Part shown: positions 39,092 through 53,690 of the stretch, one piece after another
How positions within the stretch are numbered: the first letter of the stretch is position 1
Layout: every line of letters begins with the position of its first letter
Assembly: GCA_949130485.1 (NCBI GenBank)
Contig: OX422184.1
Location: forward strand, 6,428,655 to 6,492,654
Length of the DNA stretch: 64,000 nucleotides
Source of the DNA: Agelas oroides
Lineage: Eukaryota > Porifera > Demospongiae > Agelasida > Agelasidae
Direction of reading: 5' to 3'
Notes under the pieces: model-generated
Seen by the model: only the letters and a program-made list of their open reading frames with translations
What the model was told of the DNA's origin: nothing
Databases searched by the model: none
Made by a program: the position numbers and the translations under genes

Positions 39092-42000
39092 CATGGCTCT
39101 ACTCCATTGTACATGACACTACATGACTCTACTGCATTCTACCATGCCTCTACATGACTCTACTCCATCCTACCATTGCTCTACTTGACTCTACTTGATT
39201 CTACTGCACTCTACCATGGCTCTACCTGTCTCTACTACATTCTACTATGCCTCTACTTGACTGTACATGACTCTACTACATTCTACCGTGCGCCTACTTG
39301 ACTCTACATGCCTCTACTACATTCTACCATGGCTCTACTTGACTCTACTTCACTCTACTTCACTCTACTTCACTCTACCATGGATCTATTCCATTGTACT
39401 ATGCCTCTACTTTACACTACATGACTCTACTTGACTCAACTTCACTCTACCATGGCTCTAATTGGCTCTACTACACTCTACCATGGCTCTACTTGACTCT
39501 ACATGACTCTACTACATTCTACCGTGCTCCTACTTGACTCTACATGCCTCTACTACATACTACCATGGCTCTACTTGACTCTACTTCACTCTACTTCACT
39601 CTACTACACTCTAGCATGGCTCTAGTTGACTCTACTACACTCTACCATGGATCTATTCCATTGTGCTATGCCTCTACTTTACACTACATGACTCTACTTG
39701 ACTCAACTTCACTCTACCATGGCTCTACTTGGCTCTACAACACTCTACCATGGCTCTACTTCACTCTACTACACTCTACCATGGCTCTACTTTACTCTAC
39801 GTAATTCTACTACACAATACCATGGCTCTACCTGGCTCTACTACATTCTACCATGCCTCTACTTGACTCTACATGACCCTACTACACTCCACCATACCTC
39901 TATGTGACTGTACGTGAGTCTATACTGCAATCCACCATGGCTCTACTTGGCTCTACTTGACTCTACTACACTCTACCATGGCTCTACTCCATTGTACTAT
40001 GCCTCTACTTGACACTATATGACTCTACTACATTCTACCAAATCCACCTGACTCTACTCCACACTACCATATGTCTCTACGTGACTCTACTTAATTCTAT
40101 TACACTCTACCATGGCATGGCTCTACCTGTCTCTACTACATTCTATCATGTCTCTACTTGACTCTACATGACTCTACTACATTCTACCGTGGCTCTACCA
40201 GACTCTACTACGCCCTACCATGGCTCTCCTTGGCTCTACTTGACTCCGCCAAACTATACCATTCCTCTACCTGACTCTACTTGTCTCTACTACATTCAAC
40301 CGTGGATCTACTACATTCTACCATTGTTCTACTTGACTCTACTTGACACTACATGACTCTACTACATTCCACCATGCCTCTACTTGACTCTACGTGAGTC
40401 TACTGCACTCTACCATGGCTGTACTTGGCTCTACTTGGCTCTACTACACACTAGCTTGGCTCTACTTGACCCTACTTGATTCTACTACACTCTTCCATGG
40501 CTCTACCAGTCTCTACTACTTTCTACCATGCCCCTACTTGACTCTACACGACTCTACTACATTCTACCATGGCTCTACTTGACTCCACTTGGCTCTACTA
40601 CACTCTAGCATGGCTCTACTAGACCCTACTTCATTCTACTACACTCTTCCATGGCTCTACCTGTCTCTACTACATTCTACCATGCCCCTATATACTTTAC
40701 TCTACACGACTCTACTACATTCTATAATGACTCTACTTGACTCTACTTCACTCTACTACACTCTAGCATGACTCTACTTGACTCCACTGCACTCTACCAT
40801 GGATCTACTCTATTGTACTATGCCTGTACTTTGCACTACATGACTCTACTTGACTCAACTGCACTCTACCATGGCTCTACTTGGCTCTACTTCACTCTAC
40901 CATGGCTCTACCTGACTCTACTACACTCTACCATGCCTTTACTTGACTCGACTTAATTCTACTACACACAATACCATGGCTCTACCTGGCTCTACTACAT
41001 TCTACCATGACTCTACTTGACACTACATGACTCTACTTCATTCCAACATGCCTCTACTTGACTCTACGTGAGTCTACTGCACTCTACCATGGCTCAACAT
41101 GGCTCTAGTTGACTCTACTACACTCTAGCATGGCTCTACGTGGCTCTACTTGACTCTACTACACTCTAGCATGGCTCTACTTGGCTCTACTTGATTCTAC
41201 TACACTCTACCAAGGCATGGCTCTACCTGTCTGTACTACATTCTACCATGCCTCTACTTGACTCTACTGCACTCTACTACATTCTACCATGGCTCTACCT
41301 GACTCTACTACACCCTACCATGGCTTTCCTTGGCTCTACTTGACTCCACCACACTATACCATTGCTCTACCTGGCTCTACTTGTCTGTACTACATTCTAC
41401 CGTGGATCTACTACATTCTACCAATGTTCTACTTGACTCTACTTGACTCTACATGACTACTACATTCCACCATGCCTCTACTTGACTCTATGTGAGTCTA
41501 CTGCACTATACCATGGCTCTACTTGGCTCTACTTGGCTCTACTACATTCTTCCATGGCTCTACCTGTCTCTACTACATTCTACCATGCCCCTACTTGACT
41601 CTACACGACTCTACTACATTCTACCATGGCTCTACTTGACTCCACTTGGCTCTACTACACTCTTCCATGGCTCTACCTGTCTCTACTACATTCCACCATG
41701 CCTCTACTTGACTCTACTTGACTTTACATGACTCTACTTCATTCTATAATGGCTCTACTTGACTCTACTTCATTCTACTACACTCTAGCATGGCTCTACT
41801 TGGCTCTACTTGACTCTACTACACTCTACCATGGATCTATTCCATTGTACTATGCCTCTACTTTACACCACATGACTCTACTTGGCTCAACTTCACTCTA
41901 CCATGGCTCTACTTGGCTCTACTACACTCTACCATGGCTCTACTTGACTCTACTTCATTCTACTACACTCTAGCATGGCTCTACTTGGCTCTACTTGACT

Positions 42001-42625
42001 CTACTACACTCTACCATGGATCTATTCCATTGTACTATGCCTCTACTTTACACCACATGACTCTACTTGACTCTACGTAATTCTACTACACAATACAATG
42101 GTTCTACCTGGTTCTACTACATTCTACCATGCCTCTACTTGAATCCACATGACCCTACTACATTCCACCATGCCTCTATGTGACTCCACATGACCCTACT
42201 ACATTCCGCCATGCCTCTATGTGACTCTACATGAGTCTATACTGTACTCCACCATGGCTCTACTTGACTCTACTTGACTCTACTACACTCTACCATGTCT
42301 CTTCTCCATTGTACTATGCCTCTACTTGAGACTATATGACTCTACTACATTCTACCATATCCACCTTCCTCTACTCCATACTACCATGGCTCTACTTGGC
42401 TCTACTTGATTCTCCTACACTCTACCATGGCATGGCTCTACCTGTCTCTACTACATTCTACCATGCCTCTACTTGACTCTACATGACTCTACTAGATTCT
42501 ACTATGGCTCTACCTGACTCTACTACACCCTACCATGGCTCTACTTGGCTCTACTTGATTCCACCACACTATACCATTGCTAGACCTGGCTCTACTTGTC
42601 TCTACTACATTCTACCGTGGATCTA
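39092..42625 (+). repeat. Displaced copy of 28,930-32,465
   Basis: The spacing is 10,162 bp up to about 41,050 and 10,160 bp afterwards. The 2-bp change is visible as CCTCTATACTTG (30,892) against CCTCTACTTG (41,050). Private differences of this copy include GTGCTATGCC near 39,663, CTTAATTC near 40,090, ACCTGACTC near 40,269 and CTCTATGTGAG near 41,488. Confidence 0.83.
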
Positions 42626-45300
42626 CTACATTCTACCATTGTTCTACTTGACTGTACTTGACTCTACATGACTCTACTGCACTCTACCATGGCTCTACTT
42701 GGCTCTACTTGTCTCTACTACACACTAGCATGGCTCTACTTGACCCTACTTGATTCTACTACACTCTTCCATGGCTCTACCTGTCTCTACTACATTCTAC
42801 CATGCCCGTACTTAACTGTACACGACTCTACTACACCCTACCATGGCTATCCTTTGCTCTACTTGACTCCACTACACTATACCATTGCTCTACCTAGCTC
42901 TACTTGTCTCTACTACATTCTACCATGGCTCTACTACATTCTACCATTGCTCTACTTGACTCTACTTGACTCTACATGACTATACTTGACTCTACGTGAG
43001 TCTACTGCACTCTAGCATGGCTTTAGTTGGATCTACTTGACTGTACTACACTCTAGCATGGCTCTACTTGCCTCTACTTGACTCTACTACACTCTAGCAT
43101 GACTCTACGTGGCTCTATATGACTCTACAACACTCTACCATAGCTCTACTCCATTGTATTATGCTTCTACTTGATACTACATGACTCTACCACATTCTAC
43201 CATAGCTATACTTGACTCTTTATGAATCTACTACACTCTACCATGCCTGTACACCATTGTACATCACACTACATGACTCTACTGCATTCTACCATGCCTC
43301 TACATGACTCTACTACATTCTACCATGGCTCTACTCCATTGTACTAAGCCTCTACTTGACTCTATATGACTCTACTACATTCTACCATATCCACCTGACT
43401 CTACTCCACACTACCATGTCTCTACTTGGCTCTACTTGATTCTACTACACTCTACCATGGCATGGCTCTACCTGTCTCTACTACATTCTACCATGCCTCT
43501 ACTTGAGTCTACATGACTCTACTACATTCTACCATGGCTCTACCTGACTCAACTACACCCTACCATGGCTCTCCTTGGCTCTACTGGACTCCACCAAACT
43601 ATAACATTGCTCTACCTGGCTCTACTTGTCTCTACTACATTCTACCGTGGATCTACTACATTCTACCATTGTTCTACTAGCTTGACTCTACTTGACTCTA
43701 CATCACTCTACTACATTCCACCATGCCTCTACTTGACTCTACGTGAGTCTACTGCACTCTACCATGGCTCTACTTGGCTATACTTGGCTCTACTACACAC
43801 TAGCATGGCTCTACTTGACCCTACTTGATTCTACTACACTCTTCCATGGCTCTACCTGTCTCTACTACATTCTACCATGCCCCTACTTGACTCTACACGA
43901 CTCTAGTACATTCTACCATGGCTCTACTTGACTCCACTTGGGTCTACTACACTCTAGCATGGCTCTACTTGACCCTACTTGATTCTACTACACTCTTCCA
44001 TGGCTCTACCTGTCTCTACTACATTCTACCATGCCCCTACTTGACTCTACACGAGTCTACTACATTCTATAATGACTCTACTTGACTCTACTCCACTCTA
44101 CTACACTCTAGCATGGCTCTACTTGACTCCACTGCACTCTACCATGGATCTACTCCATTGTACTATGCCTCTACTTTACACTACATGACTCTACTTGACT
44201 CAACTACACCCTACCATGGCTCAACTTGGCTCTACTACACTCTACCATGGCTCTACCTGACTCTACTACACTCTACCATGCCTTTACTTGACTCTACATA
44301 ACTCTACTACATTCCATCATACCTCTACTTGACTCTACGTGAGTCTACTGCATTCTACCATGGCTCTACATGGCTCTAGTTGAGTCTACTACACTCTAGC
44401 TTGGCTCTACTTGGCTCCACATGATTCTACTACACTCTACCAAGGCATGGCTCTACCTGTCTCTACTACATTCTACCATGCCTCTACTTGACTCTACTGC
44501 ACTCTACTACATTCTGCCATGGCTCTACCTGACTCTACTACACCCTACCATGGCTCTCCTTGGCTCTACTTGACTCCACTACGCTATACCATTGATCTAT
44601 CTTGCTCTATTTGTCTCTACACCATTCTACCATGGCTCTACTACATTCTACCATTGTTCTACTTGACTCTACTTGACTCTACATGACTCTACTACATTCC
44701 ACCATGCCTCTACTTGACTCTACGTGAGTCTACTGCACTATACCATGGCTTTACATAGCTCTACTTGGCTCTGCTACACACTAGCATGGCTCTACCTGTC
44801 TATACTACATTCTACCATGCCCCTACTTGACTCTACACGACTCTACTACATTCTATCATGGCTCTACTTGACTCCTCTTGGCTCTACTACACTCTAGCAT
44901 GGCTCTACTTGACCCTACTTGATTCTACTTCACTCTTCCATGGCTCTACCTGTCTCTACTACATTCCACCATGCCCCTACTTGACTCTACTTCATTTTAC
45001 ATAACTCTACTACATTCTATAATGGCTCTACTTGACTCTACTACACTCTAGCATGGCTCTACCTGGCTCTACTTGATTGTACTACACTCTACCATGGCAT
45101 GGCTCTACCTGTCTTTACTACATTCTACCGTGCCTGTACATGACTCTACTACATTCTACCATGGCTCTACTTGACTGTACTTGACTCTACATGACTCTCC
45201 TACATCCTACAATGGCTCTACTTGACTCTACTTGACTCTACTACACTCTAGCATGGCTCTACTTGGCTCTACGTGACTCTACTACACTCTACCATAGATC
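42626..45300 (+). repeat. Mosaic of diverged 3.2-kb-family and other monomers
   Basis: This stretch contains related but rearranged modules, for example CCCTACTTGACTCTACACG (several times between 43,880 and 44,850), AAGGCATGGC near 44,445 and CATGCCCGTACTTAAC near 42,805. I could not place it as a simple copy of any other stretch. No gene is visible. Confidence 0.6.
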
Positions 45301-45344
45301 TACTCCATTGTACTTGACACTATATGAGTCTACTGCATTCTACC

Positions 45345-45500
45345 ATGGCTCTAAATGACTACTACACCCTACCATGGCTCTACGTGACTCTACTTGATTC
45401 TACTACACTCTATCATTGCTGTACCTCTCTCTACTACATTCTACCATGCCTCTATTTTAGTCTACATGACTCTACTACATTCTACCGTGGCTCTATACTT
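45345..45500 (+). repeat. Short module with CTAAATGAC (third copies at 50,490 and 53,190)
   Basis: CTAAATGACTACTACACC followed by CTATCATTGCTGTACC is seen here, and in slightly different form (CTAAATGACTTCTACACC) near 50,505 and 53,202. The two later copies are more alike, consistent with their being the 3,938-bp duplication pair. Confidence 0.6.
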
Positions 45501-45659
45501 GACTCTACATGATTCTACTACACTCTAGCATGGCTCTACATGGCTCTACTTGACTCTACTACACTCTACCTTTGATCTACTTGGCTCTACTACACTCTAC
45601 AATGGATCTACTTGACTCTACTACACTCTTCCATGGCTCTACTTGATTCCACTGCACTC

Positions 45660-46030
45660 TACCATGTCTCTACTCCATTGTACCATGGCTCTACTTGACA
45701 CTACCTGACTCTACTACATTCTACAGTGGTTCTACATGACTCTACTAGACTCTATTACACTCTAGCATGTCTCTACCTGGCTCTACTTCACTCTACTACA
45801 CTCTAGCATGGCTCTACTTGGCTCTACTTGACACTACTACTCTCTACCATGCATGTACTCCATTGAACTATGCCTCTACTTTACACTACATAACTCTACT
45901 TGACTCTACTACACTCTACCATGGCTCTACTTGGCTCTACTTGACTCCACTACACTATACCATTGTTCTACCTGGTGCTACTTGTCTCTACTACATTCTA
46001 CCATGGCTCTACTACATTCTACCATAGCTC
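45660..46030 (+). repeat. ACAGTGGTTCTACATG module, also at 55,310-55,680
   Basis: CACTACCTGAC, ACAGTGGTTCTACATGACTC and GACTCTATTACACTCTAGC occur together here and at about 55,335-55,410. They form a variant of the H1 module at 2,030-2,300, distinguished by the TCTATTACAC change. The GCATGTACTCCATTGAAC landmark follows at about 45,850, with CATGTAC in place of CATCTAC. Confidence 0.65.
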
Positions 46031-46566
46031 TACTTAACTCTATATGACGCCACTACATTCTACCATGGCTCTACTTGACTCTCCTTGATTCTGCTACACT
46101 CTACCTTGGGTCTAATTGGCTCTACTTGATTCCACTACACTCTACCATGTCTCTACTCCATTGTAGCATGGCTCTACTTGATACTACATGACTCTACTAC
46201 ATTCTACGATGGCTCTACTTGACTCTACTACACTGTACCATGGTTCTACTTGCTGTACTGGACTCTACTACACTATACCATTGCTCTACTTGGTTCTACT
46301 TGTGTCTACTCCCTTCTACCATGGCTCTACTACATTCTACCATAGTTCTACTTGACTTTATCGACTCTACTACATTCTACCATGGTTCTATTTGGCTCTA
46401 CTTGACTCTACTACATTCTACGGTGGGTCTATTTGGCTCTACTTGACTGTACTACATTCTACCATGGCTCTGCATTGGTCTCCTTGGATCTACTAACACT
46501 CTACCATGGCTCTACTTGGCTCTACTTGACTCTACTACACACTACCTTGGCTCTACTACATTCTAC

Positions 46567-46800
46567 CATGACTCTATGTGACTCTACTTGACTCTACTAC
46601 ACACTACCATGGCTCTACCTGGTTCTTCTACATTCTTCCATGCCTCTACTTGACTCTACATGGCTCTACTACATTCTACCATGGGTCTATTTGGCTCTAC
46701 TTGACTGTACTACACTCTACCATTGCACTATGTCGGTCTCCTTGGATCTATACTAACACTCTACCATGGCTCTACTTGGATCTACTTGACTCTACTACAC
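46567..46800 (+). repeat. Diverged TATGTCGG module, copy 3
   Basis: This has the same off-consensus series as at 3,380 and 17,284, with one local change (CCATTGCACTATGTCGG against CCCTTGCACTATGTCGG). It is followed by a monomer mosaic rather than by the macro-unit continuation. Confidence 0.65.
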
Positions 46801-47029
46801 TCTAGCATGGCTCTAGTTTGCTCTACTTGACTCTATTACATTCTACCATGGCTCTACTACATTCTACCATAGTGCTACTTGACTCTACATGCCTCTACTA
46901 CATTCTACCATGGCTCTACTTGACTCTACTTCACTCTACTTCATTCTACTACACTCTAGCATGTCTCTACTTGACTCTACTACACTCTAGCATGACTCTA
47001 CTTGGCTCTCCTTGATTCTACTACACAAT

Positions 47030-50000
47030 ACCATGGCTCTACCTGGCTCTACTACATTCTACCATGCCTCTACTTCGCTCTAGATGACTCTACTACATTC
47101 CATCATGCCTCTACTTGACTCTACGTGAGTCTACTGCACTCTCCCATGGCTCTACATGGCTCTAGTTGACTCTACTACACTCTAGCATGGCTCAACTTGG
47201 CTCTACTGGATTCTACTACACTCTAGCATGGCTCTACTTGACTCTATATGAATCTACTACACTCTACGATGGCTCTACTCTATTTTACATGACACTACAT
47301 GATTCTACTGCATTCTACCATGCCTCTACATGACTCTACTACATCCTACCATTGCTCTACGTGACTCTACTTGACTCTACTTGATCCTATTGCACTCTAC
47401 CATGGCTCTACCTGTCTCTACTACATTCTACAATGCCTCTACTTGACTCTACATGACTCTACTACATTCTACCGTGCCCCTACTTGACTCTACATGCCTC
47501 TACTAAGTTCTAACATGGCTCTACTTCACTCTACTTTGCTCTACTTGACTCTGCTACATTCTACCATGGCTCTACTCCATTGTACAAGACAGTACATGAC
47601 TCTACTGCGTTCTACCATGCCTCTATATGACTCTATTACATCCTACCATTGCTCTACTTGATTCTACTTGACTCTACTTGATTCTACTGCACTCTACCAT
47701 GGCTCTACCTGTCTCTACTACATTCTACCATGCCTGTACTTGACTCTACATGACTCTACTACATTCTACCATGCCCCTACTTGTCTATACATGCCTCTAC
47801 TACATTCTACCATGGCTTTACTTGACTCTACTTGACTCTACTACACTCTACCATGGCTCTACTTGACTCTACTACACTCTACCATTGCTCTACTTGATTC
47901 TACTTAATTCTACTACACAATACCATGGCTCTACTTGGCTCTACTACATTCTACCATGCCTCTACTTGCCTCTATACATGACTCTACTACATTCCATCAT
48001 GCCTCTACTTGACTCTACGTAAGTCTACTGCACTCTAGCATGGCTCTACGTGGCTCTACTTGACTGTACTACATCCTACCATTGCTCTAATTGACTCTAC
48101 GTGACCCTACTTGATACTACTACACTCTAGCATGGCTCTACCTGTCTCTATTACATTCTACCATGCCTCTACTTGACTCTACATGACTCTACTTCGTTCT
48201 ACGTTGACTCTACTTGGTTCTCCTTGACTGTACTACACTCTACGACAGTTCTACGTGGCTCTCCTTGGGCCTACTTCACTCTAGATGACTCTACTACATT
48301 CTACCATGTCTCTACTTGACTCTACTTGACTTTACATGACTCTACTACATTCTACGATGGCTCTACTTGACTGTACTTCACTCTACTACACTCTAGCACG
48401 GCTCTACTTGGCTCTACTTGACTCTACTACACTCTAGTATGGCTCAACTTGGCTCTCCTTGACTCTTCTACACTCTAGCATGGCTCTACTTGGCTCTATT
48501 TGACTCTACTGCACTCTACCATAGCTCTACTCCATTGTACTATGCCTCTTCTTGACACTACTTGACACTACATGACTCTACCACATTCTACCATAGCTCT
48601 ACTTGACTCTATATGAATCTACTACATTCTACCATGGCTGTACTTGACTCTACTTTGCTCTACTTGACTCTGCTACACTTTACCATGGCTCTACTCCATT
48701 GTACATGACACTACATGACTCTACTGTATTCTACCATGCCTCTACATGACTCTACTACATCCTACCATTGCTCTACTTGACTCTACTTGATTCTACTGCA
48801 CTCTACCATGGCTCTACCTGTTCTCTACTACATTCTACCATGCCTCTACTTGACTCTACATGACTCTACTACATTCTACCGTGCCCCTACTTGACTCTAC
48901 ATGCCTCTACGACATTCTACCATGGCTCTACGTGACTCTGCTTCACTCTACTACACTCTACCATGGCTCTACTTGACTCTAGTACACTCTACCATGGCTC
49001 TACTTCACTCTACTTAGTTCTACTACACAATACCATGTCTCTACCTGGCTCTACTACATTCTACCATGCCTCTACTTGACTCTACATGACTCCACTACAT
49101 TCCATCATGCCTCTACTTCACTCTACGTGAGTCTACTGCACTCTATCATGGCTGTACTTGGCTTTACTTGACTCTACTACACTCTAGCATGGCTCAACTT
49201 GGCTCTACTTGACTCTACTACACTCTAGCATGGCTCTATTTGGCTCTACGTGACTCTATTACACTCTACCATTGCTCTACTCCATTGCCTCTACTTGACA
49301 TTACGTGACTCTACTTCATTCTACCATTGCTCTACCTGACTCTACTCCACACTACCATGGCTCTACTTGGCTCTACTTGATTCTACTACACTCTACCATG
49401 GCATGGCTCTACCTGTCTTTACTACATTCTACCATGCCTCTACACGAATCTACTGCATTCTACCGTGGCTCTACTTGACTGTACTTGACTCTGCATGACT
49501 CTCCTACATCCTACAATGGCTCTACTTGGCTCTCCTTGACTCTACTACACTCTACCATGGCTCTACTCAATTGTTCTATGCCTCTTCTTGACACTACTTG
49601 ACACTACATAACTCTACCACATTCTACCATAGCTCTACTTGACTCTATATGAATCTACTACACTCTACCATGGCTCTACTTGACTCTACTTTGCTCTACT
49701 TGACTCTGCTACATTCTACCATGGCTCTACTCCATTGTACATGACACTACATGACTCTACAGCATTCTACCATGCCTCTACATGACTCTACTACATCCTA
49801 CCATTGCTCTACTTGACTCTACTTGATTCTACTGCACTCTACCATGGCTCTACCTGTCTCTACTACATTCTATCATGCCTCTACTTGACTCTACATGACT
49901 CTACTACATTCTACCGTGCCCCTACTTGACTCTACATGCCTCTACTACATTCTACCATGGCTCAACTTGACTCTACTTCACTCTAGTACACTCTACCATG

Positions 50001-50967
50001 GCTCTACTTGACTCTATATTACACTCTACCATGGCTCTACTTGACTCTACTTAATCCTACTACACAATACCATGTCTCTACCTCGCTCTACTACATTCTA
50101 CCATGCCTCTACTTGACTCTACATGACTCTACTACATTCCACCATGCCTCTACTTGACTCTACGTGAGTCTACTGCACTCTACCATGTCTGTACTTGGCT
50201 TTACTTGAGTCTACTACAATCTAGCATGGCTCTACCTGGCTCTACTTGATTGTACTACACTCTACCATGGCATGGCTCTACCTGTCTTTACTACATTCTA
50301 CCATGCCTGTACATGACTCTACTACATTCTACCATGGCTCTACTTGACTGTACTTGACTCTACATGACTCTCCTACATCCTACAATGGCTCTACTTGACT
50401 CTACTTGACTCTACTACACTCTAGCATGGCTCTACTTGGCTCTACGTGACTCTACTACACTCTACCGTGGATGTACTCCATTGTCTACTGCATTCTACCA
50501 TGCTTCTAAATGACTTCTACACCCTACCATGGCTCTACTTGACTCTACTTGATTCTACTACACTCTATCATTGCTGTACCTGTCTCTACTACATTCTACC
50601 ATGCCTCTATTTTTACTTTACATGACTCTACTACCTTCTACCGTGGCTCTATACTTGACTCTACATGAGTCTACTACACTCTAGCATGGCTCTACATGGC
50701 TCTACTTGACTCTACTACACTCTACCTTGGATATACTTGGCTTTACTAAACTCTACCATGGCTCTACATGACTCTACTACACTCTTCCATGGCTCTACTT
50801 GATTCCTCTACACTCTACCATGTCTCTACACTCTACCTTGGCTCTACTCCATTGTACAAGACAGTACATGACTCTACTGCATTCTACCATGCCTCTACAT
50901 GACTCTACTACATCCTACCATTGCTCTACTTGACTCTACTTGACTCTACTTGATTCTACTGCACTCT
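47030..50967 (+). repeat. 3,938-bp tandem duplication, left copy
   Basis: Landmarks TCTAGATGACTC (47,080 and 51,018), CTATTTTACATGACAC (47,279 and 51,217), TACAAGACAG (47,583 and 51,521) and ACTTCGTTCTACGTTG (48,191 and 52,129) are all 3,938 bp apart. This copy is intact. It includes a segment (48,467-49,707) that the right copy lacks. No long open frames occur, because 31- and 41-bp units alternate irregularly here. Confidence 0.83.
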
Positions 50968-53690
50968 ACCATGGCTCTACCTGTCTCTACTACATTCTAC
51001 CATGCCTCTACTTCACTCTAGATGACTCTACTACATTCCATCATGCCTCTACTTGACTCTACGTGAGTCTACTGCACTCTCCCATGGCTCTACATGGCTC
51101 TAGTTGACTCTACTACACTCTAGCATGGCTCAACTTGGCTCTACTGGATTCTACTACACTCTAGCATGGCTCTACTTGACTCTATATGAATCTACTACAC
51201 TCTACGATGGCTCTACTCTATTTTACATGACACTACATGATTCTACTGCATTCTACCATGCCTCTACATGACTCTACTACATCCTACCATTGCTCTACGT
51301 GACTCTACTTGACTCTACTTGATCCTATTGCACTCTACCATGGCTCTACCTGTCTCTACTACATTCTACAATGCCTCTACTTGACTCTACATGACTCTAC
51401 TACATTCTACCGTGCCCCTACTTGACTCTACATGCCTCTACTAAGTTCTAACATGGCTCTACTTCACTCTACTTTGCTCTACTTGACTCTGCTACATTCT
51501 ACCATGGCTCTACTCCATTGTACAAGACAGTACATGACTCTACTGCATTCTACCATGCCTCTATATGACTCTATTACATCCTACCATTGCTCTACTTGAT
51601 TCTACTTGACTCTACTTGATTCTACTGCACTCTACCATGGCTCTACCTGTCTCTACTACATTCTACCATGCCTGTACTTGACTCTACATGACTCTACTAC
51701 ATTCTACCATGCCCCTACTTGTCTATACATGCCTCTACTACATTCTACCATGGCTCTACTTGACTCTACTTGACTCTACTACACTCTACCATGGCTCTAC
51801 TTGACTCTACTACACTCTACCATTGCTCTACTTGATTCTACTTAATTCTACTACACAATACCATGGCTCTACTTGGCTCTACTACATTCTACCATTCCTC
51901 TACTTGCCTCTATACATGACTCTACTACATTCCATCATGCCTCTACTTGACTCTACGTAAGTCTACTGCACTCTAGCATGGCTCTACGTGGCTCTACTTG
52001 ACTCTACTACATCCTACCATTGCTCTAATTGACTCTACTTGACCCTACTTGATACTACTACACTCTAGCATGGCTCTACCTGTCTCTATTACATTCTACC
52101 ATGCCTCTACTTGACTCTACATGACTCTACTTCGTTCTACGTTGACTCTACTTGGTTCTCATTGACTGTAGTACACTCTACGACAGTTCTACGTGGCTCT
52201 CCTTGGGCCTACTTCACTCTAGATGACTCTACTACATTCTACCATGTCTCTACTTGACTCTACTTGACTTTACATGACTCTACTACATTCTACGATGGCT
52301 CTACTTGACTGTACTTCACTCTACTACACTCTAGCACGGCTCTACTTGGCTCTACTTGACTCTACTACACTCTAGTATGGCTCAACTTGGCTCTCCTTGA
52401 CTCTGCTACATTCTACCATGGCTCTACTCCATTGTACATGACACTACATGACTCTACAGCATTCTACCATGCCTCTACATGACTCTACTACATCCTACCA
52501 TTGCTCTACTTGACTCTACTTGATTCTACTGCACTCTACCATGGCTCTACCTGTCTCTACTACATTCTATCATGCCTCTACTTGACTCTACATGACTCTA
52601 CTACATTCTACCATGCCCCTACTTGACTCTACATGCCTCTACTACATTCTACCATGGCTCAACTTGACTCTACTTCACTCTAGTACACTCTACCATGGCT
52701 CTACTTGACTCTATATTACACTCTACCATGGCTCTACTTGACTCTACTTAATCCTACTACACAATACCATGTCTCTACCTCGCTCTACTACATTCTACCA
52801 TGCCTCTACTTGACTCTACATGACTCTACTACATTCCACCATGCCTCTACTTGACTCTACGTGAGTCTACTGCACTCTACCATGGCTGTACTTGGCTTTA
52901 CTTGAGTCTACTACAATCTAGCATGGCTCTACCTGGCTCTACTTGATTGTACTACACTCTACCATGGCATGGCTCTACCTGTCTTTACTACATTCTACCA
53001 TGCCTGTACATGACTCTACTACATTCTACCATGGCTCTACTTGACTGTACTTGACTCTACATGACTCTCCTACATCCTACAATGGCTCTACTTGACTCTA
53101 CTTGACTCTACTACACTCTAGCATGTCTCTACTTGGCTCTACGTGACTCTACTACACTCTACCGTGGATGTACTCCATTGTCTACTGCATTCTACCATGC
53201 TTCTAAATGACTTCTACACCCTACCATGGCTCTACTTGACTCTACTTGATTCTACTACACTCTATCATTGCTGTACCTGTCTCTACTACATTCTACCATG
53301 CCTCTATTTTTACTTTACATGACTCTACTACCTTCTACCGTGGCTCTATACTTGACTCTACATGAGTCTACTACACTCTAGCATGGCTCTACATGGCTCT
53401 ACTTGACTCTACTACACTCTACCTTGGATCTACTTGGCTTTACTAAACTCTACCATGGCTCTACTTGACTCTACTACACTCTTCCATGGCTCTACTTGAT
53501 TCCTCTACACTCTACCATGTCTCTACACTCTACCTTGGCTCTACTCCATTGTACAAGACAGTACATGACTCTACTGCATTCTACCATGCCTCTACATGAC
53601 TCTACTACATCCTACCATTGCTCTACTTGACTCTACTTGACTCTACTTGATTCTACTGCACTCTACCATGGCTCTACCTGTCTCTACTAC
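50968..53690 (+). repeat. 3,938-bp tandem duplication, right copy with 1,241-bp deletion
   Basis: The spacing to the left copy is 3,938 bp up to 52,404 and 2,697 bp from 52,405 on (for example CCGTGGATGTACTCC at 50,465 and 53,162). A 1,241-bp piece equivalent to 48,467-49,707 has been removed. The junction at 52,396-52,404 is CTTGACTCT, present at both deletion ends in the left copy, so the deletion formed between 9-bp direct repeats. Confidence 0.85.
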
